Assembly: GCA_020024075.1 (NCBI GenBank)
Contig: JAHHUJ010000159.1
Location: 1 to 5,284, forward strand
DNA length: 5,284 bases
From: Psychrobacter sp.
GTDB taxonomy: Bacteria; Pseudomonadota; Gammaproteobacteria; Pseudomonadales; Moraxellaceae
Direction of reading: 5' to 3'
How positions within the stretch are numbered: the stretch's first letter is position 1; every line of letters begins with the position of its first letter. Both the position numbers and the translations under genes were made by a program. A model generated the notes under the pieces. The model searched no databases and was not told where the DNA came from. It worked only from the letters and a program-made list of their open reading frames with translations. Below are positions 1 through 5,158 of this stretch, in pieces.

Positions 1-1
1 T

Positions 2-580
2 CTGGGCTGCGTGGTGTCTTTATCCTTTCGCAGAAATGTCATGGGCAATGGTCTAGGTATGCTCGCTACCGCTGGGGAGGTTGTGGTGCAAGGGACTTCG
101 GGAGCTGTGGGTCTGATGTTGGCGCCATTATTCAACTTCTTCACCCACGCTTACGGACTCTTTTATTGGTCAAAGAATACCGACCCTGATGGCAATATGG
201 TGCCAAAATCCGCGACAAAATGGGTATGGTTAGTTACTCTGGCATTTATTGCCATTGGGCTGGCGATGTTCCCTATGATTAACGACTGGTTGGCCCAAAA
301 AGGCTATGCAGCGGTTCAAGATGATGGCAGTCAGTTTTTGGGCATGATAGATTTTTACTGGATCAATGTCTTTGCCTTCGTGCTGTCAATTACTGCCCAA
401 GCCACGATGATCCTGCGTTACTCTTTTAATTGGTGGATTTGGATTGCGGTAAACTTCGTGTGGTTAATCGTTAACCTAATGACGGGGAACTACATCTTCG
501 CCATTCAGACCATGGTCTATCAGATCAACTCTTTTATTGGTCTATATGAATGGCAACGTAGTGCGGCGCAAGCGGCTTAG
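2..580 (+). CDS. pnuC: PnuC-family nicotinamide riboside transporter (5' end outside window)
   Basis: This is an inner-membrane transporter of the PnuC family, which takes up nicotinamide riboside (or related NAD precursors) by facilitated diffusion for NAD salvage. The reading frame is open to the left edge, so the gene begins outside the window. The GTG codons at 11 and 14 are probably internal, since 192 visible residues are fewer than the roughly 240 of E. coli PnuC. The visible part has aromatic-rich hydrophobic segments. Counting from the codon at 11, these are at about residues 30-53, 70-93, 116-136, 140-158 and 160-182. The C-terminal block with FNWWIWIAVNFVWLIVN, GNYIFAIQT and INSFIGLYEW resembles the conserved end of PnuC, including the tryptophan-rich helix. 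The family call is fairly firm; the exact substrate is inferred. The gene ends just before an array of short repeats and a strong terminator. Confidence 0.82.
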   Translation: MGCVVSLSFRRNVMGNGLGMLATAGEVVVQGTSGAVGLMLAPLFNFFTHAYGLFYWSKNTDPDGNMVPKSATKWVWLVTLAFIAIGLAMFPMINDWLAQKGYAAVQDDGSQFLGMIDFYWINVFAFVLSITAQATMILRYSFNWWIWIAVNFVWLIVNLMTGNYIFAIQTMVYQINSFIGLYEWQRSAAQAA

Positions 581-653
581 CTACTTAATACTTAACTGCT
601 TAATGCTTAGCTACTTAATCGTTCAACTGTTTAACGGTTCAACCTTTCAATAT
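576..653. repeat. Degenerate 7-8 bp tandem repeat array after pnuC
   Basis: Ten consecutive units can be laid end to end: CTTAGCTA, CTTAATA, CTTAACTG, CTTAATG, CTTAGCTA, CTTAATCG, TTCAACTG, TTTAACGG, TTCAACCT and TTCAATAT. The loose consensus is YTYAAYNG. The first unit overlaps the pnuC stop codon. Within the array the 15-mer GCTTAGCTACTTAAT occurs exactly at 575-589 and 605-619, which suggests a duplication. The array lies in the pnuC 3' untranslated region, upstream of the terminator. No function is known to me. Confidence 0.7.
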
Positions 654-676
654 TGCAGTGCTGTTTTATTTAAACA

Positions 677-709
677 AAAAAATACCGCGAAATAATCGCG
701 GTATTTTTT
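677..709. terminator. Bidirectional intrinsic terminator between pnuC and htpX
   Basis: A perfect 14-bp inverted repeat pairs 677-690 with 696-709 around a 5-nt loop (AATAA). The core is TACCGCGA/TCGCGGTA, flanked by A6 on the left and T6 on the right. Read on either strand it gives a GC-rich stem followed by a U-run. It can therefore stop both pnuC (from the left) and htpX (from the right). Confidence 0.92.
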
Positions 710-748
710 GGATTCAGCTTTATCTTATCAGCCTTTATAGCTAAGCCA

Positions 749-1660
749 TTAAGCTTTGCTAGGATTATAGTCTTTTAAGGCAGCAATACGATCATCTAGC
801 GTTGGGTGCGAGCGAAAGAAGTTAGCAATGCTAAAGCCTTCTGATTGGCCCGTTGAGATAGCAAAAGCTTTCATGTTCTCAGGCATTTGATCTGGACGCT
901 GTTCTGCAGGACGCAGCGCATCTAGAGCACTGATCATTTTTTCGCGGCCAGCAAGCTTAGCTCCCATTTCATCAGCACGGAATTCACGCTTTCTTGAGAA
1001 CCACATCACAATCGCTGAGGCTAAGAAGCCTAGTAAAATATCCATCACCATACTGGTCACAAAGTAACCGATTCCAGGACCATCCTCATTCTTGAAAACC
1101 ACTCTATCAACGAAGCTTCCTACGATGCGAGCGAAGAACATCACAAAGGCGTTAACCACCCCTTGAATTAAAGCCAGCGTTACCATATCACCATTGGCCA
1201 CGTGACCAATCTCATGCGCCAATACTGCCTCTACTTCATCAGGCGTCATAGTATGTAGAAGACCCGATGACACAGCTACTAGAGCTTTGTTTTTGTTCCA
1301 ACCAGTGGCAAAAGCATTAGGCTGAGCATTGTCAAAAATACCCACTTCAGGCATATCAATTTTAACCGCTTTGGCTTGCTTTGCTACAGTATCTACCAAC
1401 CACTGCTCAGTAGCATTACGAGGCTGTTCAATGACCACTGTCCCTGTTGATCGTTTGGCCATCCACTTGGACAACAGTAGAGATACCATTGAGCCTACCA
1501 TACCATAAATGGCACACATTACCGCTAAGCTACCAAAGTTTATGCCTCCAGCACCGTGGACAGAGCCGAGGCCAAAAAAGGCCGATAAAATATTAAAAAC
1601 AATGCCGAATACCACCAGCACTGCTAAGTTAGTTAATAAAAACAGGCCAATACGCATCAT
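749..1660 (-). CDS. htpX: Membrane zinc metalloprotease HtpX (M48 family)
   Basis: HtpX is an inner-membrane, cytosol-facing zinc endopeptidase that degrades misfolded membrane proteins together with FtsH. The 303-residue length is normal (about 293 in E. coli). The N-terminus MMRIGLFLLTNLAVLVVFGI is nearly the same as the E. coli start. It is followed by a second hydrophobic segment at about 44-64. The zinc-binding HEIGH motif is at 149-153, with E150 as catalytic base. The third zinc ligand is expected to be E226 in REFRADEMGA. Two further hydrophobic stretches lie at about 160-180 and 198-221. The conserved C-terminal motif FFRSHPTLDDRI is at 281-292. The start is the first of two adjacent ATGs, preceded by AAAGGAAA. 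A sigma-32-like promoter lies about 95 bp upstream, which fits a heat-shock protease. Nothing looks broken. Confidence 0.97.
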   Translation of the reverse strand: MMRIGLFLLTNLAVLVVFGIVFNILSAFFGLGSVHGAGGINFGSLAVMCAIYGMVGSMVSLLLSKWMAKRSTGTVVIEQPRNATEQWLVDTVAKQAKAVKIDMPEVGIFDNAQPNAFATGWNKNKALVAVSSGLLHTMTPDEVEAVLAHEIGHVANGDMVTLALIQGVVNAFVMFFARIVGSFVDRVVFKNEDGPGIGYFVTSMVMDILLGFLASAIVMWFSRKREFRADEMGAKLAGREKMISALDALRPAEQRPDQMPENMKAFAISTGQSEGFSIANFFRSHPTLDDRIAALKDYNPSKA

Positions 1661-1667
1661 ACGCTAA

Positions 1668-1674
1668 TTTCCTT
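1668..1674 (-). promoter_or_regulatory. Ribosome binding site of htpX
   Basis: On the minus strand AAGGAAA precedes the first ATG by about 7 bases. It supports the start at 1660 with the double-methionine N-terminus. Confidence 0.65.
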
Positions 1675-1698
1675 TAAATATATTTGAGAGGCAAAATA

Positions 1699-1727
1699 AG
1701 GCTTGATATTAGCCAAAAATCAAGCCT
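1699..1727 (-). promoter_or_regulatory. Hairpin in the htpX 5' leader
   Basis: A perfect 9-bp inverted repeat, AGGCTTGAT and ATCAAGCCT, is separated by 11 bases. If transcription starts just downstream of the sigma-32-like -10, the repeat sits in the middle of an approximately 85-nt htpX leader. A competing pairing exists on the transcript between GAGGC (1728 to 1724) and GCCTC (1692 to 1688). No U-run follows that would make it a clear terminator. It may stabilise the mRNA, be a protein operator, or have no role. Confidence 0.5.
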
Positions 1728-1752
1728 CACTTTGCAACAGTCATGACTTACT

Positions 1753-1782
1753 TAAATGGGGTTTTAGTGTCAAAAATTCAAT
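1753..1782 (-). promoter_or_regulatory. Sigma-32 (RpoH) type heat-shock promoter for htpX
   Basis: Read on the minus strand, ATTGAA (1782 to 1777) is followed by a 15-base spacer and CCCCATTTA (1761 to 1753). The E. coli sigma-32 consensus is CTTGAA, 13-15 bases, then CCCCATnT. The -10 therefore matches perfectly, the -35 matches 5 of 6, and the spacing is in range. The predicted start of transcription is near 1746, giving a leader of about 85 nt. The match fits the known heat-shock control of htpX in E. coli; use in this organism is inferred. Confidence 0.75.
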
Positions 1783-1851
1783 ATTTTCTGTGCTTATATT
1801 ACCCACTATTGGCTAAAAATCTAGACTTTAATCGCCCTTGTTACACAGCAG

Positions 1852-1880
1852 TTTACTTTCAGCTAGGTTATTGCAATAAT
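1852..1880 (+). promoter_or_regulatory. Candidate sigma-70 promoter for the Mpo1-like gene
   Basis: TTTACT (4 of 6 matches to TTGACA) is followed by a 17-base spacer and AATAAT (5 of 6 matches to TATAAT). It would start transcription near 1887 and give a leader of about 100 nt. AT-rich DNA yields such matches by chance, so this is only a candidate. Confidence 0.35.
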
Positions 1881-1972
1881 AAGCTAACAACACTACAGAG
1901 CTTGGCCTTACCACAGGTTTAATTAAGACTCTGCAATATACGCTATTGGGAACTTACTCCCTATTAACTAAT

Positions 1973-1977
1973 AAGGA
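1973..1977 (+). promoter_or_regulatory. Ribosome binding site that fixes the Mpo1-like start
   Basis: AAGGA sits 7 bases before the ATG at 1985. It favours that ATG over the in-frame TTG at 1946, which has no comparable site and would add 13 unconserved-looking residues. Confidence 0.75.
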
Positions 1978-1984
1978 CATTAGA

Positions 1985-2434
1985 ATGGCATCACGTAAAC
2001 GCTCTGAAAAACGTAGCTTAGATCAATGGCTAGCTGACTATGCGGTTAGCCACCAAAACCCCATTAACAAAAAAATCCATTGGCTATGCGTGCCCGCAAT
2101 TTTTGTAAGTATTTTAGGCATGGGTATGTCCGTAGCCGCTTGGTTCACTATCGTAGCTGCCATGCTAGTGGCAATATTCTACTTACGCCTCTCTACCCCA
2201 TTATTTATTGCTATGGGCATATTTATGCTCATCAGTATAAGCGCCATTGCCTTACTACCTTTAGGGTTTAAAGCATGGGCTGCTATCTTTGTGGTGGCAT
2301 GGATTGGTCAATTTATTGGACACAAGCTTGAAGGTAAGAAACCCTCCTTCTTTGAAGACTTACAATTCTTATTAATTGGGCCAGCGTGGGTCGCACATAC
2401 CCTGATGGGACGCAAAATAAAGCCAAGTTTGTAA
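1985..2434 (+). CDS. DUF962 / Mpo1-like (YGL010w-like) membrane protein
   Basis: This 149-residue membrane protein belongs to the DUF962 (Mpo1-like) family. The yeast founder Mpo1 is an iron(II)-dependent dioxygenase that alpha-oxidises 2-hydroxy fatty acids, shortening them by one carbon. Visible family marks are a charged N-terminus and WLADYAVSHQNPINKKIHW (residues 15-33, with H23 and H32). A second conserved block, WIGQFIGHKLEGKKPSFFED, spans 106-125 (H113), and GPAWV and H138 follow. These histidines are candidate iron ligands. Hydrophobic segments lie at about 34-48, 50-66, 70-92, 96-110 and 126-141. The start is the ATG with AAGGA 7 bases upstream. The gene stands alone, divergent from htpX. 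Family membership is well supported; the enzymatic role here is inferred from eukaryotic and some bacterial relatives. Confidence 0.82.
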   Translation: MASRKRSEKRSLDQWLADYAVSHQNPINKKIHWLCVPAIFVSILGMGMSVAAWFTIVAAMLVAIFYLRLSTPLFIAMGIFMLISISAIALLPLGFKAWAAIFVVAWIGQFIGHKLEGKKPSFFEDLQFLLIGPAWVAHTLMGRKIKPSL

Positions 2435-2465
2435 CCAAAATATACATTTCTAACTAAAATACAAC

Positions 2466-2491
2466 CAAACCTTCTGGTTTGAAGGCTTTTT
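2466..2491 (+). terminator. Possible weak terminator after the Mpo1-like gene
   Basis: Two mutually exclusive small hairpins are possible: CAAACC-TTCT-GGTTTG (2466-2481), and CCTTC with GAAGG (2470-2485) around a 6-nt loop. The second is followed at once by CTTTTT, the usual layout of an intrinsic terminator. The stem is only 5 bp, so it may be leaky and let transcripts continue towards yceI. Confidence 0.4.
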
Positions 2492-2563
2492 GTAACCCAA
2501 AAATTCATAAATATTTGTTAAACTAGCGTGCTCTATATATAAGTAGCCCTTACAGATACCCTG

Positions 2564-2583
2564 TGCCTTTTAATCAAAAGGCA
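2564..2583. repeat. 8-bp inverted repeat with 4-nt loop
   Basis: TGCCTTTT and AAAAGGCA flank the loop AATC, a perfect hairpin or dyad. No U-run follows on either strand, so it does not look like a normal terminator. It could be an operator or an mRNA 3' structure of the upstream gene. Confidence 0.55.
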
Positions 2584-2633
2584 TAGTTGCGTGTCTTGTA
2601 TAAATAGCTTGTCTAGCTTTGATAAATAAAGGC

Positions 2634-2650
2634 TTACTGTTTAACGGTAA
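2634..2650. repeat. 17-bp near-perfect palindrome upstream of yceI
   Basis: TTACTGTTTAACGGTAA has half-sites TTACTGTT and TTACCGTT (on the opposite strand) around a central T, with one mismatch per half. Size and symmetry are typical of a site for a dimeric repressor or activator. It lies about 35-50 bp before the candidate -10 at 2685. It is nested inside the longer inverted repeat ATAAATAGC (2600-2608) and GCTATTTAT (2653-2661). Confidence 0.45.
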
Positions 2651-2684
2651 TGGCTATTTATGAATGATATATAACTCAACTAAT

Positions 2685-2690
2685 TATAAT
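2685..2690 (+). promoter_or_regulatory. Candidate -10 element of the yceI promoter
   Basis: TATAAT matches the sigma-70 -10 consensus perfectly. No good -35 lies 16-18 bp upstream (the best is near 2662-2667 and poor), so an activator may be needed. It would give a leader of about 45 nt before the yceI start. Confidence 0.4.
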
Positions 2691-2727
2691 ATCATCACCT
2701 TATAGTCCCATCTTTTAAGCTTTTTAA

Positions 2728-2733
2728 TAGGAG
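2728..2733 (+). promoter_or_regulatory. Ribosome binding site supporting a GTG start of yceI
   Basis: TAGGAG lies 8 bases before the GTG at 2742. The ATG at 2735 is in another frame and reaches a stop after five codons. The GTG therefore is the start, and it gives a complete signal peptide. Confidence 0.75.
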
Positions 2734-2741
2734 AATGAACT

Positions 2742-3341
2742 GTGAATTTAATTAAAAAAACCCTTACTCTGGCTACTTTAGCTGGTCTGGCCACTTTAAG
2801 CGTTACAGCTAATGCAGCAATTTATGAAATTGATCCTTATCATGCTCACGCTCGCTTTTCTATCGACCACTTCGGCACTACTACTAACGCTGGTGGTTTC
2901 TACGGCCTAACAGGTGTGGTAGATTACTCTCCTGAAAAAAAACAAGGCTTCGTAGGCGTTACTATTCCTATGAATAGCTTAAGCACTAACATTAAAGCTT
3001 TTGACAAGCACTTAAAATCTGCTGACTTCTTTAATGTAGAAAAATACCCTACCGCCTACTTCAAATCAACCAAATGGGAATTTGATGGCGACAAAGTAAA
3101 ATCAGTAAAAGGTGAGCTAACCCTACTTGACCAAACCCACCCTGTGACGTTAACAGCCACTAAGTTTAACTGCTACGACAACCCAATTTTAAAAACAAAA
3201 AGCTGTGGTGGCGACTTTGAAACCACTATCGATAGAACTCAGTGGGGTATCAACACTTACACTGATGGTGGTATGATGAAAGACGTTAAGCTAAAAATCC
3301 AGATTGAAGCCGGTCTAAAAGACGACAAAAAAGAGTCTTAA
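2742..3341 (+). CDS. yceI: Periplasmic YceI-family protein
   Basis: YceI proteins are secreted eight-stranded lipocalin-like barrels that bind polyisoprenoid lipids such as quinone precursors; E. coli YceI is induced by high pH and osmotic stress. The 199-residue product begins with a typical signal peptide: KK at 5-6, a hydrophobic core at about 8-22, and predicted cleavage after ANA (residue 25). The mature protein opens with AIYEIDPYHAHARFSIDHFG. It continues with the family blocks GFVGVTIPMNSLSTN (69-83), HLKSADFFNVEKYPTAYFKS (90-109), GELTLLDQTHPVTL (124-137) and DRTQWGIN (164-171). Two cysteines, C144 and C155, could form a periplasmic disulfide. The start is a GTG behind TAGGAG. The gene has its own terminator and no cytochrome b561 partner next to it, unlike some yceI loci. 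Family identity is firm; the ligand is not known. Confidence 0.95.
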   Translation: MNLIKKTLTLATLAGLATLSVTANAAIYEIDPYHAHARFSIDHFGTTTNAGGFYGLTGVVDYSPEKKQGFVGVTIPMNSLSTNIKAFDKHLKSADFFNVEKYPTAYFKSTKWEFDGDKVKSVKGELTLLDQTHPVTLTATKFNCYDNPILKTKSCGGDFETTIDRTQWGINTYTDGGMMKDVKLKIQIEAGLKDDKKES

Positions 3342-3356
3342 TAAGCACCAGCTTTA
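3342..3356. repeat. 15-bp repeat copy A (TAAGCACCAGCTTTA)
   Basis: It begins immediately after the yceI stop codon. The identical 15-mer occurs at 5144-5158, where it overlaps the tyrS stop codon. The sequence is itself a partial palindrome (AAGC-ACCA-GCTT). It may be a small dispersed repeat or chance. Confidence 0.4.
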
Positions 3357-3405
3357 ATCAACTTTTGGCCAATTTTGTTTTCATTTTAGTCAAAGCATAG
3401 GCCTA

Positions 3406-3437
3406 AAAAAGGCGCTACTCAACAGTGGCGCCTTTTT
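3406..3437. terminator. Strong intrinsic terminator after yceI
   Basis: A 14-bp stem pairs 3406-3419 with 3424-3437 around the tetraloop CAAC, with a single T-G wobble. The GC core is GGCGC/GCGCC, with A5 before and T5 after. It ends the yceI transcript. The symmetric A and T tracts would also let it work in the other direction. Confidence 0.9.
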
Positions 3438-3500
3438 GTGTTTTGTGTTTAAAATTAAACTGTGTAACCCCTATTTGATACTACCGGAATGATATTATAG

Positions 3501-4703
3501 ATGAACCTGCCCAGTATTCGGCCTATTTCAGCAAGAGACAGCCACGAACCTAACCGCACTTCAAGTACGCTTGAGCTATTATTTGACTTAGTTTACGTCA
3601 TTGCCATTTCAGCAGCAGCTCAAGGGTTATATAAGGACTTAGTGGCTCACGAATATATGGGGTTTATCACCTTTACCATAGCATTTTTTATTCTGTGGAA
3701 TGCGTGGACCAGCTTTACTTGGTTTGGCTCAGGTTATGACCCAGATGATTGGCCTTATCGTATTTCTGTCATGATGCAGATGTTTGGCTCGCTATTAATT
3801 GCTGCCAATATCCACCAGTTTTTTGATCAAGGTTTAATCTGGATTGGGGTAGTGGGTTACGCCATCATGCGCTTGGCAAGCTGCAGTCAGTGGTGGCGGG
3901 TATATCGCCATGTCCCTGAGCACAAAAAAGTGGCTGGCCGCAGTATGTTTGGCTTAATCACCCTGCAGCTGATGTGGATAAGCTGGTTGTTTTTACCTGA
4001 CTCTCTAAAAAAACCCGCTTTGTTTTTATTCATCGCAGCTGAATTATTGATGCCTATATGGGCCCGATCCGAGCAGTTTGATAACTGGCATCCTCGTCAC
4101 ATCGCTGAACGCTATAGCCTCTTGACTATTATTGTTTTGGGCGAGGGTATCTTAGGGGTAAGCCAGACCATCTTATACTTCTTAATCAGCCCTACTTATT
4201 CTGCTTCCACTATCTTAATCTCAGGCTTGGCTTTGCTGGCATTACTATTTTCTGTGTGTTGGCTTTATTTTAGTGTTCCCTTTGACAATATTTTGGATGA
4301 AGAACGCCGCCGTCATGATTTTGTTTCTTTTGGCTATGGACACTTCTTTATTTTTGCCGCTTTAGCAGGCTTAGGTGGCACCTTAAAGCTGGTGACAGAT
4401 ATCTTTGATGAAACCAGTAATGCCACGCTTGAGGGCATTTCTCAGTCTTATGCTATGGCAATGATTATGCTGCAGCTGGGAGCGTTCTTATTGGCGTTGA
4501 CCACATTACGGGCTTTAATGTGCCGTAAATCCAGCCACAATCTGCTAGGGCTGTTACTCAGCTTGTGCATCTTAGCTCTGAGTTATTTTATAGTTAGCCA
4601 AGGGGTATCGATTATTTATGGTATTTGGCTTAGCGTGTTGGCACCCGTTACTATGATCAGGCTATTCAATATTGATAATAAGTCTTGGTCAGCTGCTGTT
4701 TAA
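3501..4703 (+). CDS. LtrA-family (low temperature requirement protein A) membrane protein
   Basis: This 400-residue polytopic inner-membrane protein belongs to the bacterial LtrA family, named after a Listeria gene required for growth at low temperature. Its biochemical activity is not established. Recognisable family blocks are LELLFDLVYVIAIS (24-37), WTSFTWFGSGYDPDDWPYR (69-87), and HIAERYSLLTIIVLGEGILG (200-219) with its acidic residues inside hydrophobic sequence. About ten hydrophobic segments are visible, at roughly 26-43, 52-71, 90-106, 110-126, 150-166, 172-188, 206-227, 235-258, 278-296 and 318-388 (several helices). An in-frame TAG directly precedes the ATG, so no longer start is possible. 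The ribosome binding site is weak (GGAA, 11 bases upstream). Strong terminators on both sides make it a single-gene unit. The family is clear; the function is unknown. Confidence 0.88.
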   Translation: MNLPSIRPISARDSHEPNRTSSTLELLFDLVYVIAISAAAQGLYKDLVAHEYMGFITFTIAFFILWNAWTSFTWFGSGYDPDDWPYRISVMMQMFGSLLIAANIHQFFDQGLIWIGVVGYAIMRLASCSQWWRVYRHVPEHKKVAGRSMFGLITLQLMWISWLFLPDSLKKPALFLFIAAELLMPIWARSEQFDNWHPRHIAERYSLLTIIVLGEGILGVSQTILYFLISPTYSASTILISGLALLALLFSVCWLYFSVPFDNILDEERRRHDFVSFGYGHFFIFAALAGLGGTLKLVTDIFDETSNATLEGISQSYAMAMIMLQLGAFLLALTTLRALMCRKSSHNLLGLLLSLCILALSYFIVSQGVSIIYGIWLSVLAPVTMIRLFNIDNKSWSAAV

Positions 4704-4757
4704 TTATTAAAGCTTACTCCCAAGTTTGCCACAGTATTTAGAATTTAGATTTGACCA

Positions 4758-4794
4758 AAAAAAGACAGCCCACATCAACTGAGCTGTCTTTTTT
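4758..4794. terminator. Bidirectional terminator between the ltrA-like and DUF1653 genes
   Basis: AAAAAAGACAGC (4758-4769) pairs perfectly with GCTGTCTTTTTT (4783-4794) around a 13-nt loop. A-tract and T-tract flank the GC part symmetrically. It can therefore end both the rightward ltrA-like transcript and the leftward DUF1653 transcript. Confidence 0.88.
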
Positions 4795-4829
4795 ATCATC
4801 AAGTCAACAAACAAATACCATCAAATGAC

Positions 4830-5075
4830 TTAGTCCGCCAAAGCCTGAATCAGCTCAAAGCGAGGCACAGTCTTGCCCTCAACGGTTACTGTTTCAATAA
4901 ACATCTCAAGCGGGCGCACCCACACATCATAATTACCATAAAGGCAACGATATACTACCAGCGGTTCCTCAGTTTCTGAGTGATGCGCTGTGTGTAGTAC
5001 TTGGTAAAGATTGCCTTTGTAATGGCGGTAGATACCTTGAGGTACGCTTTTGATTGTCAATTTATTACTCATCAT
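4830..5075 (-). CDS. DUF1653 domain protein
   Basis: This is a small soluble protein of 81 residues that is almost entirely a DUF1653 domain, a family without an established function. Its typical blocks are all present: GIYRHYKGNLYQVL (14-27), HHSETEEPLVVYRCLYG (31-47), VWVRPLEMF (51-59) and VPRF (70-73). The fold is expected to be a small beta-rich barrel. The start is the first of two adjacent ATGs (5075 or 5072), and an in-frame TAA lies two codons upstream. No clear Shine-Dalgarno is visible. It follows tyrS on the same strand after 80 bases and may be read through from it. It ends before a bidirectional terminator. Family assignment is firm; no role is proposed. Confidence 0.9.
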   Translation of the reverse strand: MMSNKLTIKSVPQGIYRHYKGNLYQVLHTAHHSETEEPLVVYRCLYGNYDVWVRPLEMFIETVTVEGKTVPRFELIQALAD

Positions 5076-5143
5076 ATTTTAGTTGTTTATGGCTGTATTT
5101 TGGTTTGTACCAAACATCGAATTCTGAGCACAAGCACAAGCTC

Positions 5144-5158
5144 TAAGCACCAGCTTTA
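5144..5158. repeat. 15-bp repeat copy B (TAAGCACCAGCTTTA)
   Basis: This is identical to the copy at 3342-3356. Read on the minus strand it contains the last base triplet (TAA) of tyrS and the first bases of its 3' flank. In both places the element touches a stop codon, but in opposite orientation relative to the gene. Confidence 0.4.

Larger units (their letters stand above)
1661..1984. other. Divergent intergenic region between htpX and the Mpo1-like gene
   Basis: This 324-bp gap holds the control elements of two divergent genes. From left to right these are the htpX ribosome binding site, a leader hairpin (1699-1727), a sigma-32-like promoter for htpX (1753-1782), and a candidate sigma-70 promoter for the rightward gene (1852-1880). 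The rightward ribosome binding site is at 1973-1977. Two related 18-bp elements at 1707-1724 and 1807-1824 lie exactly 100 bp apart. I see no small gene in it. Confidence 0.7.
2435..2741. other. Palindrome-rich intergenic region upstream of yceI
   Basis: No gene is visible in this 307-bp, very AT-rich stretch. It contains the weak terminator of the preceding gene, three distinct inverted repeats (2564-2583, 2600-2608 with 2653-2661, and 2634-2650), and a perfect -10 hexamer at 2685-2690. The yceI ribosome binding site is near 2728-2733. The arrangement suggests regulated expression of yceI. Confidence 0.6.

Noticed and set aside
11..16. GTG codons as the true start of pnuC
   Set aside because: The frame stays open to the window edge, the remaining protein would be shorter than the family, and no ribosome binding site precedes them.
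1946..1984. Longer Mpo1-like protein starting at an in-frame TTG
   Set aside because: The TTG lacks a ribosome binding site, whereas the ATG at 1985 has AAGGA at ideal distance, and the extra 13 residues show no family character.
2080..2271. 63-codon open frame on the + strand
   Set aside because: It lies wholly inside the well-supported Mpo1-like gene in another frame and its translation has no recognisable or balanced composition.
2308..2508. 66-codon open frame on the - strand
   Set aside because: It overlaps the 3' part of the Mpo1-like gene and runs through the terminator-like hairpin; no ribosome binding site or family features.
2564..2583. Terminator of the Mpo1-like gene
   Set aside because: The hairpin is good but no U-run follows on either strand, so it was listed as an inverted repeat only.
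2735..2737. ATG just before the yceI GTG as start
   Set aside because: It is in a different frame and meets a stop after five codons; it also sits too close to the ribosome binding site.
5099..5114. TTTGGT-TTGT-ACCAAA hairpin as a tyrS terminator
   Set aside because: The stem is only 6 bp, low in GC, and lacks a following U-run on the minus strand.
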